A stretch of 49,148 nt of DNA from Alphaproteobacteria bacterium (GTDB taxonomy: Bacteria > Pseudomonadota > Alphaproteobacteria > Micavibrionales > Micavibrionaceae), in contig JAMPXY010000004.1 in NCBI GenBank assembly GCA_023700945.1, positions 1 through 49,148 of the forward strand, given 5' to 3'. The notes beneath the pieces are model-generated. The model made no database searches and had not been told where the DNA came from. It worked only from the letters and a program-made list of their open reading frames with translations. Within the stretch, counting starts at the first letter, position 1. Each line of letters starts with the position of its first letter. This document shows, in pieces, positions 29,321-38,348 of this stretch. A program made the translations under genes and the position numbers.

Positions 29321-29630
29321 TAAAGGACAGCTTGATATCGATGATCTTTTGGCCAGACGGGCCGAGGTGATGATGAAACCCGATCTCACTGAACGGATTA
29401 TTCATGCGGCGATGCGTACCCCGCAATCCACCTCGGGGCATGGGGCTTTTAGTGCTGTGGTCGCTGAATTGCTCTCCTGCTTCATACTGCCGCGTCCGGC
29501 CTTGTCGTTGGCAGTGTGTTTGCTGATCGGGGTAACGGGGGGGTGGTTGACGAATATATCTCCTTCGCCATCCTATGAATCTGATGACGTATTTGATTTG
29601 GTAGTGATCAATGAAGAGGGGTGGCTATGA
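29304..29630 (+). CDS. Small single-TM protein, putative anti-sigma factor
   Basis: Start overlaps the sigma gene by 17 bp; one TM segment 'ALSLAVCLLIGVTGGWLT'; position typical of an anti-sigma gene. Confidence 0.55.
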   Translation: MSEQLDKGQLDIDDLLARRAEVMMKPDLTERIIHAAMRTPQSTSGHGAFSAVVAELLSCFILPRPALSLAVCLLIGVTGGWLTNISPSPSYESDDVFDLVVINEEGWL

Positions 29631-30133
29631 ACCGGAACCTTAAAATCGTGTTTACGCTCTCGTTGCTGCTGAATGTTATGCTGCTGGGGGCTGTGGCCAG
29701 CTGGGGTTATCGTTATCTGGCGGATCGTCCGGTGGCGATGGAACCGTTGAAGCCTGAACTGAGTCATGATATCGCCCGCCACATGGTTAAGGCCCGGCGT
29801 GAACACGAAAATTTGCATCAGGATTTAAAAGCCGCGCGGCAGGCTATGAATAAAGTGATGGCGGCTCAGAATTTCAGTGAAGCCGATTTTGCAGAGGCGG
29901 CGCAGAAAATTGATCAGGCCCAGCAAGCCCTCTATAAGGCGCGAAGCGAGGCTATGTTGAATATGGCCAAGAACATGTCCACCGAAGACCGTCAGCACAT
30001 GGCTCGCCAGATGGAGACCCGGGGGAAAGAGATCTCCGAGCGGCGCGGCAGTGGTGATAATGTTGACAGGTTGCGCGAGCGGCTTAAGGAAAGACGTCGC
30101 CAGCTCGAAAATAGCCCGCCCCCGGTGGAGTAA
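29627..30133 (+). CDS. Periplasmic heavy-metal sensor/Spy-like (metal_resist-like) protein
   Basis: N-terminal TM, then an alpha-helical domain 'SHDIARHMVKARREHENLHQDLKAARQAMNKVMAAQNFSEADFAEAAQKIDQAQQALYKARSEAMLNMAKNMSTEDRQHMARQM'; 4-bp overlap with the upstream gene. Confidence 0.75.
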   Translation: MNRNLKIVFTLSLLLNVMLLGAVASWGYRYLADRPVAMEPLKPELSHDIARHMVKARREHENLHQDLKAARQAMNKVMAAQNFSEADFAEAAQKIDQAQQALYKARSEAMLNMAKNMSTEDRQHMARQMETRGKEISERRGSGDNVDRLRERLKERRRQLENSPPPVE

Positions 30134-30180
30134 TTTCGCAGGATAAATCCGCAGCGCGGTGGCGTCAGCTGAGCCCATGC

Positions 30181-30714
30181 CTATTTTAAAGAGGGAAGCT
30201 TTGTTTCTGCAGGCGGTTTTGTGCTGTTCTGCCAGCGTGCATATAATTCGGCATAGGTTTCACGGCTGAGATGCTGCGCGATGTCCTGCACTTCGGCGAT
30301 GTAGCGGGGCATGCCCAGATGTTGGGAGTGGTTGTCAGGGTTCCACGCATTGCCATAGTAAAATAGCTTCTCTTGCGTCCCTTTTTGGATACAAAATACA
30401 GCTTCACGACCTGTAGCCATTAAAAAATCACTGGTTTCTGTTGAGAGCTCAAATTCTGCCGGATAGAGACCTGGATATTTTTGCGGGGATGATACTTTAA
30501 GCAATGCCTTGCCTGTCCCGGCATTCTGGTGTTCCAGGATCAGGCCTGAATCAAATTTTTCAAAGAGGGTTTGTATAGATTCTATCAGCGTATCGCGATA
30601 ATGATCACGGTTGGCCTGCATCAATTCAGCCGCCGATGCTTGCAAAAAACGATCGCCGGGAACGAAGTGTTCTGCATAATTTGTAAACAGGCGTGATAGT
30701 TTATATCTGATCAT
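30181..30714 (-). CDS. Hypothetical protein
   Basis: 177-aa ORF beginning 2 nt after the trhO stop. Confidence 0.65.
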   Translation of the reverse strand: MIRYKLSRLFTNYAEHFVPGDRFLQASAAELMQANRDHYRDTLIESIQTLFEKFDSGLILEHQNAGTGKALLKVSSPQKYPGLYPAEFELSTETSDFLMATGREAVFCIQKGTQEKLFYYGNAWNPDNHSQHLGMPRYIAEVQDIAQHLSRETYAELYARWQNSTKPPAETKLPSLK

Positions 30715-30716
30715 GA

Positions 30717-31490
30717 TTACCAGTTGGTGCGACCGGAACGCGCGCGGGCTTCTGATGTCACAGGCGCGTCGCCGGTTTCCTCAAGGCCATGGGTCAGGGC
30801 GACGCGGCGATCAAAGACGAAGCAGCTGCCGTGCCATTCGCTTTGCGCGGCGGGGATGTCTTCGAGATATTTCAGGATGCCACCTTTGAGGTGATAAACA
30901 TTTTCAAAGCCGTGCGCCTTCATGAAGGAAGAGGCCTTTTCGCAACGAATGCCGCCGGTGCAATACATCGCGATTTTTTTATGCTTGGCCGGATCAAGAT
31001 GCTCTTTGACGAATTGCGGGAACTCGCTGAAAATGGTGGTCATCGGGTCAATCGCCCCTGTGAACTGGCCCATCTTCACTTCAAAATGATTGCGGGTGTC
31101 GATCAGTACCACCTCAGGGTCGCGGATCAAATCGTTCCATTCCTGTGCCGATACATAGGTGCCGACCTGCCGGGTCGGGTCGGCCTCGGGGGCTTTCAGC
31201 GTGACGATTTCCTTTTTGAAATGGACTTTCATGCGCTCGAACGGTTTGTCGCTCGCGGTTGAATATTTGACTTCGCCCTGCCTCACGCCGAAGTTTTGAT
31301 CGAGGAAATTCATGATGGCGGTCATGGCGTCTTCAGAGGGCGAGCCGATGGTGCCGTTGATGCCCTCATGCGCCAGCAGAATGGTGCCGCAGATGCCGTT
31401 CTCAAGGCAAAACTGCTTCACCACCGGACGCAGGGTTTCGGCGTTCGGGATGCTGACAAAACGGTAAAGGGCACAGACGTTCCAGATCAT
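30717..31490 (-). CDS. trhO: tRNA uridine(34) hydroxylase, rhodanese family
   Basis: 'MIWNVCALYRFVSIPNAETLRPVVKQFC...GTILLAHEGINGTI', 'VLIDTRNHFEVKMGQFTGAIDP', 'IAMYCTGGIRCEKASSFMKAHGFENVYHLKGGILKYLE'. Confidence 0.94.
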   Translation of the reverse strand: MIWNVCALYRFVSIPNAETLRPVVKQFCLENGICGTILLAHEGINGTIGSPSEDAMTAIMNFLDQNFGVRQGEVKYSTASDKPFERMKVHFKKEIVTLKAPEADPTRQVGTYVSAQEWNDLIRDPEVVLIDTRNHFEVKMGQFTGAIDPMTTIFSEFPQFVKEHLDPAKHKKIAMYCTGGIRCEKASSFMKAHGFENVYHLKGGILKYLEDIPAAQSEWHGSCFVFDRRVALTHGLEETGDAPVTSEARARSGRTNW

Positions 31491-31500
31491 GAATGCTGTT

Positions 31501-32397
31501 TTAGCGATCCTCGTGCATTTTGGCAATCATTTCACCCAGTGTCCGGAATTCGTTCTCGCGGGGGTGGCCGTGCCGCCAGACGAGGCCAATCTGGCGGCTG
31601 GGCTGGGGATTGGCAAAGCGCTGGATCATCACTCCCGGCGGCAGGGTTTGATGGCTGACCGCCATGGCCGGGAGCAAGGTCGCGCCGTAACCATGCTGTA
31701 CCATCTGGATCAGGGTCGCGAGGCTGGTCGCACCAAACGTGCGTTGCTGGCCGGTTTGCAGGCGACAGGCGGCCAGAGCGTGGTCGCGCAGGCAATGGCC
31801 ATCCTCAAGCAGCATGACATTATGTCGCGATAAATCGCTAAGGCTGGCCAGATCCTCGCGTAGCGGTTTGTTGCCGGGCATCGCAATCATAAACGGCTCC
31901 GACCACAGTTTCATCTGGGTGTTGCCGGGTGTGTCATAGGGAAAGGCCATCAACACCATGTCAAGTAAATGCTGATTTAATGCGGATAAAAGCTGCGCCG
32001 TTACATCTTCTTTTAACTGAAGCTCAAGCGCTGGAAATTGGGTCTGCAGCGCGGGCAACAGCGCAGGCAGCAGATAAGGGGCAATGGTCGGGATCACCCC
32101 GATCCGCAGCGTGCCGGTAAAGGGCGCCCTTTTCATTTGGGCCAGTTGTACGAAATCTTCGGCTCGCAGAACAATATCCCGGGCAGGTAACACCAGCTCC
32201 TGCCCCAGCGCGGTCAGGGCTACGGTACGCTTGGTCCGGGTGAATAAGGGCGCGCCGAGCAGGGTCTCCAGCGTGTGCAGGCCTTCGCTTAAAGTCGGCT
32301 GGGTGACGCAGCAGCGGGCGGCAGCCTTGCCAAAGGACAGGGTTTCGGCCACCGCGATGAAATATGTCAACTGACGCAGGGTCGGGATTTCAGCCAT
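31501..32397 (-). CDS. oxyR: LysR family hydrogen peroxide-inducible regulator
   Basis: 'TLRQLTYFIAVAETLSFGKAAARCCVTQPTLSEGLHTLETLLGAPLFTRTKRTVALT'; 'LLEDGHCLRDHALAAC' contains the OxyR GHCLRDH motif; divergent from ahpC. Confidence 0.93.
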   Translation of the reverse strand: MAEIPTLRQLTYFIAVAETLSFGKAAARCCVTQPTLSEGLHTLETLLGAPLFTRTKRTVALTALGQELVLPARDIVLRAEDFVQLAQMKRAPFTGTLRIGVIPTIAPYLLPALLPALQTQFPALELQLKEDVTAQLLSALNQHLLDMVLMAFPYDTPGNTQMKLWSEPFMIAMPGNKPLREDLASLSDLSRHNVMLLEDGHCLRDHALAACRLQTGQQRTFGATSLATLIQMVQHGYGATLLPAMAVSHQTLPPGVMIQRFANPQPSRQIGLVWRHGHPRENEFRTLGEMIAKMHEDR

Positions 32398-32428
32398 GGA
32401 AATTTCCTATTAGTGCCCATGTTTATTA

Positions 32429-32443
32429 ATAGGAAAATCCTAT
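32429..32443. promoter_or_regulatory. OxyR-type operator
   Basis: ATAGGA-AAA-TCCTAT, i.e. ATAG-N7-CTAT, in the oxyR/ahpC divergent intergenic region. Confidence 0.65.
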
Positions 32444-32534
32444 TTAAATCAAGAAAATTCCGATTGGATTTTTGCGGTGCGAAAGCGCATGTTATGCCTG
32501 AATTTTCCCCCACTGCAACTGCTAGGAGTCCACT

Positions 32535-33104
32535 ATGCTCGGTATCGGCGACAAACTGCCTGAATTTTCCATCACAGGCGTCAAACCCAAATTCATGAAG
32601 CACGAAGAAAACGGTCAGTCCGCATTCGAAACCCTGACTCAGGAGAGTTTTGAAGGGAAGTGGAAGGTTCTGTTTTTCTGGCCGAAGGATTTCACTTTTG
32701 TCTGCCCGACGGAAATTGTCGAGTATTCTAAACTCAAAGGCGATCTTGAAGACCGCGATGCGGTGATTCTGGGCGGCAGCACCGACAACGAGTTCTGCAA
32801 GCTGGCCTGGCGCCGCGAGCACAAGGATTTGCACAATCTTGATATGTGGATGTTCGCCGATACCAACGGTTCGCTGGTGGATGGTCTGGGTGTGCGTGAC
32901 TACGAAGCCGGTGTCGCGCTGCGCGCAACTGTGATTGTCGATCCGCACAATGTGATCCAGCATATCTCGGTGAATAACCTCAACGTGGGCCGCAACCCCA
33001 AGGAAGCCCTGCGCATTCTGGACGCTTTGCAAACCGATGAACTGTGCCCATGCAACCGTCCGATCGGTGGCGATGTTATCGACCTGCAAAAAGCGGCGGC
33101 CTAA
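32535..33104 (+). CDS. ahpC: Alkyl hydroperoxide reductase AhpC-type peroxiredoxin
   Basis: 'WKVLFFWPKDFTFVCPTEIVEYSKL', 'LRATVIVDPHNVIQHISVNNLNVGRN', 'DELCPCN'. Confidence 0.95.
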   Translation: MLGIGDKLPEFSITGVKPKFMKHEENGQSAFETLTQESFEGKWKVLFFWPKDFTFVCPTEIVEYSKLKGDLEDRDAVILGGSTDNEFCKLAWRREHKDLHNLDMWMFADTNGSLVDGLGVRDYEAGVALRATVIVDPHNVIQHISVNNLNVGRNPKEALRILDALQTDELCPCNRPIGGDVIDLQKAAA

Positions 33105-33113
33105 GGTGTGATC

Positions 33114-33674
33114 ATGAGTATTGAAACCTTAAAAAACCAGCTGCCTGAGTATGCCAAGGATATCAAGCTGAACCTGTCGACACTGGCCGGAGAAGAACTT
33201 CTCACTGACCAGCAGAAATGGGGAAGCTTTTTATCCTGTGCGCTCGCGGGCGGTAATGAAACGGTGATTCAGGCGGTCCATGCCGAAGTCGCCACCCGTC
33301 TCAGTGCCGAAGCCTTGAATGCCGCCAAGGCGGCAGCGGCGATTATGGCGATGAACAATGTCTATTACAAGTTCACCGGCATGATTGAAAACCCGGAATA
33401 CCGCACCATGTCAGCCAAGCTGCGCATGAATGTGATCGCCAATCCCGGCGTCGACAAAGTCGATTTCGAATTGTGGTCGCTCGCGGTTTCGGCGCTCAAT
33501 GGCTGCCAGTTCTGCGTCAATGCCCATGAACCGATCCTGCTCAAGGGCGGTCTGAGCAAAGAGCAAGTGCAGGCGGCGGTGCGGATTGCGGCGGTGGTAC
33601 AGGCGACATCTTCCGTGCTGACAGGAGAAGCCGCCTTGCAAGGTACCCGTCCGGCGATGGCCAACGCCGCCTGA
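33114..33674 (+). CDS. ahpD: Alkyl hydroperoxidase AhpD
   Basis: '[42 protein letters not shown]' CxxC-x3-H motif; directly downstream of ahpC. Confidence 0.94.
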   Translation: MSIETLKNQLPEYAKDIKLNLSTLAGEELLTDQQKWGSFLSCALAGGNETVIQAVHAEVATRLSAEALNAAKAAAAIMAMNNVYYKFTGMIENPEYRTMSAKLRMNVIANPGVDKVDFELWSLAVSALNGCQFCVNAHEPILLKGGLSKEQVQAAVRIAAVVQATSSVLTGEAALQGTRPAMANAA

Positions 33675-33704
33675 TTTTTCAAGAATGTTACCAATCGTTT
33701 TAGG

Positions 33705-33733
33705 AATCCCCCTGAATTTTCAGGGGGATTTTT
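33705..33733 (+). terminator. Intrinsic terminator of ahpCD
   Basis: AATCCCCCTGA-ATTT-TCAGGGGGATT then TTT. Confidence 0.85.
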
Positions 33734-33865
33734 ATATGGAGAGGCAGGGGGCCCAGACTTGACGGCTTAAAAATTTTTTCTAAATAAAATTTGAGGCCAC
33801 GCCTTTGCGGCGGCGGTTTTTTAAGAAAAATGATTGATGTTGTTTTCAGGTCTTGGGAAAGGAGA

Positions 33866-34429
33866 ATGGCGATGAGAACGACGAGTAATGCAGAACGGAC
33901 AGAGGATATTGCTACGGTCGGGGATATTGCGGCTTCACGGAAATGCCTGCTGTTCTACCCTGAAGAATATATCAAAATCATTTTGCGCAGCATGCAAAAT
34001 AGCCGGGTTGGCTGTGCGGGCGTGATAGATGATCAAGGGGCGCTGATCGGGATGTTGACCGAGCGTGAGATATTAAGGCGTATTTTTTCCTTGTTATCAG
34101 ACAAGACGATCGCTCAGGCCAATATCGGAAAATATATTGATGATCTGCGCGTGATGGATTTGATGATCTCGCATCCTGAAACGCTGGATAGCGATACCGA
34201 TATTGAAAAGGCCCTGCAATCAATGACGGATATGGGGTTTCGCTATATGCCGGTCGTCAGCCGCTTTAACCGCAAAGTGGCGCTGGGCTTTGTCGATGAA
34301 CGCGAGGTAGCCTTGCACGTGGCCCACCGTATGGAGCGCTTGCGGCGCGAGGCGGCGGAGAAGGAAACATTCTACCAGCAATTATGGCGCGAACCTTATG
34401 GTGCCGCCCCCGTTCAGGACTATACCTGA
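33866..34429 (+). CDS. CBS-domain-pair protein
   Basis: 'CAGVIDDQGALIGMLTEREILRRIF', 'DLMISHPETLDSDTDIEKALQSMTDMGFRYMPVV'; RBS GGAAAGGAG before ATGGCGATG. Confidence 0.85.
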   Translation: MAMRTTSNAERTEDIATVGDIAASRKCLLFYPEEYIKIILRSMQNSRVGCAGVIDDQGALIGMLTEREILRRIFSLLSDKTIAQANIGKYIDDLRVMDLMISHPETLDSDTDIEKALQSMTDMGFRYMPVVSRFNRKVALGFVDEREVALHVAHRMERLRREAAEKETFYQQLWREPYGAAPVQDYT

Positions 34430-34435
34430 TCAAAC

Positions 34436-34476
34436 AAAGCCCCCTCCCCGTGTGACCGGGAGGGGGCTTTGATTGT
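34436..34476 (+). terminator. Intrinsic terminator
   Basis: AAAGCCCCCTCCC...GGGAGGGGGCTTT followed by a T-rich stretch. Confidence 0.8.
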
Positions 34477-34627
34477 TTTTTTCAGTTATTCTTCTGAATG
34501 AGGCGAAGAATGCCCGCTTCGCGCCACGAGGAGATCCTTCGGGCTACGCCCTCAGGGTGACAAGGATTTTGAATTACCAGACACACTCAAGGAGAAGCGT
34601 AATACCAATTTATTCTGACCTCATTGA

Positions 34628-35398
34628 TTATTGAATTTCATTCTTGTTTACTTTTAAAAATATTTTTTCGGGATTACCGGGTGGTTTTTGAGAGATATCT
34701 TTAGGCCAACCTCCTGCAATCACACCCTCTGCAGTAATGCCAAGGTCTATAGTTTCTCTATCAGTGCTGCGAACATATATCGATGCTTTTGCTGTATACT
34801 GCCTCTCTTTTATGTCAGTCACGTAAACTTCTATTGGTATTATAAGTGAGTCATTATAACTGCTTTTAGTTATTGCTAAGTGTGCAAGATTAATTTCATT
34901 CTCGAGCTCGCTAAGAGACATGTATTGGTTCGTGCCAACTGGTATTAAGCCGCTTTTTGAATGTTGCTTAGGCGGATTGTCATGAACCCTATGACCCCAG
35001 ATAGTCACAGGGGCAGAGCCTTTATTGAAGATATAAAAAATTTTATCTGAGCCACTATATTCCATGGTGATAACAGGTGTTGCTGTGAGTTCATAAGTAT
35101 CTCTCGATATTTTATTCTGCTGATAAGCCAATATAAATGTACACAAGATTGCTATTGCAGATATAACAACGGCAGAAATTGAAATTGCGTTAGCTTGTTT
35201 TGATAGCCGTATGGCCTCTGATTCACGCGCTGCTACTTGTTGATCTTTGTGTTCTTGTCTATTGCTAGCCTGTTCGCTTAACCAATGCTGCACCAGTAAT
35301 ATTTTCTTTTCGCCATAAACTCTTTTTGCCAAGCGTTCCCTGACCGCTTTCTCGCCTAATCGATCCAGTTCTATGTAAAAAGTATCATCGTCACTCAT
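34628..35398 (-). CDS. AT-rich orphan single-TM hypothetical protein
   Basis: 256-aa ORF; one TM 'ISISAVVISAIAILCTFILAY' preceded by 'YGEKKILLVQHWLSEQASNRQEHKDQQVAARESEAIRLSKQANA'; lower GC than neighbours. Confidence 0.7.
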   Translation of the reverse strand: MSDDDTFYIELDRLGEKAVRERLAKRVYGEKKILLVQHWLSEQASNRQEHKDQQVAARESEAIRLSKQANAISISAVVISAIAILCTFILAYQQNKISRDTYELTATPVITMEYSGSDKIFYIFNKGSAPVTIWGHRVHDNPPKQHSKSGLIPVGTNQYMSLSELENEINLAHLAITKSSYNDSLIIPIEVYVTDIKERQYTAKASIYVRSTDRETIDLGITAEGVIAGGWPKDISQKPPGNPEKIFLKVNKNEIQ

Positions 35399-35681
35399 TT
35401 TTCAGCTCTAATAATTTTAATAGAATTTGATATTGAGAAAATACCATGAAAGCATTGCGTGCAAAGATGTTTTTCAATAAGCCAATGTGGTTGGAGTAAA
35501 TCGAAGAGCTCTAAACCTCAGAGGATGTTTTTCAGGCGAGGCTCTTCAGGGTTATAATTATTTTTGAACCACGGGAGCATACAGATAAGAAAGAATAGCC
35601 CTATCCATTCGTGGTTTTTAGCCATGTGATGACTTCTTGCCTGTGCGGGCCCGACAAAAAAGTAAAACTGCAAAAGTTTTC

Positions 35682-35712
35682 CGTCATTCCCCGGATAAGC
35701 CGGGAAATGACG
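35682..35712. repeat. REP-like palindromic intergenic element
   Basis: CGTCATT-c-CCCGG-ATAAG-CCGGG-a-AATGACG. Confidence 0.5.
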
Positions 35713-35724
35713 ATGAAAGAAACT

Positions 35725-36357
35725 TTACGCCTTGAGCGTATTCACGGCCTGTTCGGGGTAATGCGCGTTGAAGCGTTCGTCGAGGGCGTCGTTGTTGGTC
35801 AGCAGGCGGTAGAACACCGGGCCGAGCAACTGGTCGATGGCCATTTCGATATCGAGATAGGCATGGAACAGACCTTCGTCCTTGCCTTGGCTTAAATGAC
35901 GACGAAGGTTCTCAACACGTTCATTCATGAAGCTTTTATTGAGCAGAGCGAGCGCCTCAGGTTCGGCTTGCGCCTCGGCGATGATATTGGCGACGATCCG
36001 GCCATTCTGGCCGCGCAGCTGGCGAATCAGTTTTTCCAGTTGCACTTTAAGCGCGTCATCGGCGGTCGGGGTGGTCGGCAGGATGTTTTGCAGGCCGGGC
36101 TGGGCGAGGAAAGCTTCCATCACCAAAGCCGCTTTGTGCGGCCACCAGCGATAGATCGTTGTTTTGCCGACGCCGGCACGTTTGGCCACGGCTTCGATCG
36201 AGATATCGCGCAGGGGGGTATGCATCAGCATTTTGCGGGTGGCGTCGAGGATGGCCTCACGTGATTTGTCGGAACGCGGGCGCCCGGGGCGCTTTTCAGG
36301 ATTATGGTTCTGGTTATTGGTCGGAACGACACTGATCAGAGCAGCTTCAGCAGCCAT
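35725..36357 (-). CDS. TetR/AcrR family transcriptional regulator
   Basis: 'KSREAILDATRKMLMHTPLRDISIEAVAKRAGVGKTTIYRWWPHKAALVMEAF' TetR N-terminal HTH. Confidence 0.93.
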   Translation of the reverse strand: MAAEAALISVVPTNNQNHNPEKRPGRPRSDKSREAILDATRKMLMHTPLRDISIEAVAKRAGVGKTTIYRWWPHKAALVMEAFLAQPGLQNILPTTPTADDALKVQLEKLIRQLRGQNGRIVANIIAEAQAEPEALALLNKSFMNERVENLRRHLSQGKDEGLFHAYLDIEMAIDQLLGPVFYRLLTNNDALDERFNAHYPEQAVNTLKA

Positions 36358-36479
36358 ATTTCACACCTCAAAAAATCGATTTTAAATTTACGTATCGGCG
36401 TTGCAGGCGAGTTGTCCACAACGGAACGTGTCGTTTTAGCCCTGCCTTTCCAGAAGATCAAGAAAAAAGCATGACTTAT

Positions 36480-36820
36480 CCCTCCCCGTTATATTACGAA
36501 TCGCTTATCCTACATACCATTGTGCGTTCAGACGTGTCCGGTCTTGGCCGGGCATTCCTTAAAAGCCGTAAGGCGAGAAGAACCGGGGAGGTTCAAACAA
36601 ATATGTCTGGGTGCAAACGCGGCATGGGGGCTCGTGTCATGTCTTTAGACGTGGCCGGGCTTTTTGTGTCTGATGAGCTCCGTCAAAAACAGGAGGCTGT
36701 CCGTCTGAACGCTGGCAGCCCGGTTTTTGCGTACAGCAAAAACTGACTCATTACGCGATCTGAAGCATCAGATAAAGATTATGCCGGGGTCATATGATCC
36801 CGGCATGATTTTTGTGTTGT
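36480..36820. ncRNA. Candidate structured noncoding RNA region; orientation and ends unknown
   Basis: No convincing protein-coding ORF. Hairpins: CCGG-N6-CCGG, GCC-GTAA-GGC, GAACC-GGGGA-GGTTC, CATGTC-TTTA-GACGTG (one GU), GGCTG-N16-CAGCC-CGGTTTTT, TTTTTGC-GTACA-GCAAAAA, ATGCCGGG...CCCGGCAT-GATTTTT. Confidence 0.35.
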
Positions 36821-36852
36821 ATGCGTTTCCTTTTATGCGGCGTTCGCCATGC

Positions 36853-38310
36853 TTAGTATTGCGTTCTGACGAAGGAACGCGGGGCGGGATCAATCACACT
36901 CAGGCTGCCCTGACGCACCTCGATGATAGCGAGGCCGCGTTCAGCCATGCCGTCGGGGCGGAAGCGGAAGATACCATCAATCCCGGCAAAGCCGTTGGGG
37001 TTGGTGATCGAGCCCCGGTCATAGGCGGGCGCGCCATGATTGGCAAATCCTGTGCGGGCCAGTACCACCGCAAGGGAGGTCGCATCATAGGCCAGTGTTG
37101 AAAGGCGCGGTGCGGCCACGCCGTAGGAATCGTAATAGCGGCGTTCAAAAGCTTTGCGCAAGGCTGGATCAGAGGCCGCAAACCACGCCCCGTCCATGTT
37201 TTTCTGGGTGGCGAGGCTGGCATCATCCCACAGGCCCGTGCCCAGACGGCGCACTGTTCGGGGATCAAGCTCGTAGAACGAGAGCGAGTCTGCCAGTGAC
37301 ACGGCCTCACTGCCGCCCATCGGCATGAAGACGGCTTCAAACGGGGCCGGCACAGACGTCCCGGCCTTGATGGCGGCGCTGCGGACTTCATAGTTGGTAA
37401 AAGCGCTGATTTTCTCGGAGGCTTCGGCGCTGCCCGGCGAGACCCGCAAGATGCTGGCCGGGGCCAGACCGCTGCGTGAGGCGTGAACATTCCATGCCGA
37501 GACCACGACATTCCCGTATTCGCTTTCCGGGGCGATGATGCCGATGCGGTTCAGGCGCTGGGCGGCGACGTACTGAGCCAGCCGTTCGACTTGGGTAAAA
37601 GGCAGAAAGCCCATGACGAAAGTATTACCCTGCGCGAGCGTCCAGTCGGTTGAAAAGCTGATGACGTTGATATTGTGCTGCTGGGCTATGGGGGCCACGG
37701 CCCGGGCCTCGCCGGCAAAGATCGGCCCGAGGATCAGCTGTGCGCCATCGGCCAGCGCCAGTTGTGCGGCGGTACGGGCACCATCGGGTGTGCCTTTGGT
37801 ATCTTGCGGCATCAATTCGATTTTGTCGTATTCCATATCGAACAGCGCCAGTTGCGCGGCCTGCAGCATGGCCTGACCGAGATCAGCATTCTTGCCGCTC
37901 AAGGGCACCAGCAGGGCGACCTTGACCGCAGGCTGGCTCTCATTCCCGGAGAGTGCCGGTGCGGCCGATGGGGTGCTGCCATAGCCATCGACCGGATAGG
38001 TTTCAACGGCTTCTGATTCATAAGCTGCCGGGGCAGGGGCGGTGACGCCTGTGTTGTTGCCTGTGCTGTTGTAGGCCTCCTGCGCGGCAGGGCTATCCTC
38101 GAGTTTGACCCCGTGCGGGGCGGCGATGATCTCCCGGGTCAGGGCCTCGCGGGTCAGCGGGCTGGGGCCCTCGCTGGCGTGGGTCGCAGCAGGCTGACTG
38201 CGATTCCAGGGGTTTTGCAAGGCTGTACTGCTGACGCAGGCGGCAAGGGAGGCCGTCAGAGAGACCAGCAAGAACAGGGACAATAGTCGGGCAAGGATTT
38301 TTTTCATCAT
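36853..38310 (-). CDS. LpoA-like penicillin-binding protein activator (lipoprotein, type 1 periplasmic-binding fold)
   Basis: Lipobox 'SLTASLAACVSS'; 'VKVALLVPLSGKNADLGQAMLQAAQLALFDM...LILGPIFAGEARAVAPIAQQHNINVISFSTD'; divergent from rsmI. Confidence 0.88.
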   Translation of the reverse strand: MMKKILARLLSLFLLVSLTASLAACVSSTALQNPWNRSQPAATHASEGPSPLTREALTREIIAAPHGVKLEDSPAAQEAYNSTGNNTGVTAPAPAAYESEAVETYPVDGYGSTPSAAPALSGNESQPAVKVALLVPLSGKNADLGQAMLQAAQLALFDMEYDKIELMPQDTKGTPDGARTAAQLALADGAQLILGPIFAGEARAVAPIAQQHNINVISFSTDWTLAQGNTFVMGFLPFTQVERLAQYVAAQRLNRIGIIAPESEYGNVVVSAWNVHASRSGLAPASILRVSPGSAEASEKISAFTNYEVRSAAIKAGTSVPAPFEAVFMPMGGSEAVSLADSLSFYELDPRTVRRLGTGLWDDASLATQKNMDGAWFAASDPALRKAFERRYYDSYGVAAPRLSTLAYDATSLAVVLARTGFANHGAPAYDRGSITNPNGFAGIDGIFRFRPDGMAERGLAIIEVRQGSLSVIDPAPRSFVRTQY

Positions 38311-38348
38311 GCCTTGTTAGTTAGCATAAGTAGCTTTATGCAGGAAGG

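Noticed and set aside
36586-36602. tRNA T-arm-like 'GAGGTTCAAACAA'
   Set aside because: No acceptor, anticodon or D-arm could be assembled around it; the GAACC/GGTTC pair explains it as a local hairpin.
36471-36746. 91-aa plus-strand ORF between tetR and lpoA
   Set aside because: Low-plausibility protein lying across several hairpins; more likely noncoding.
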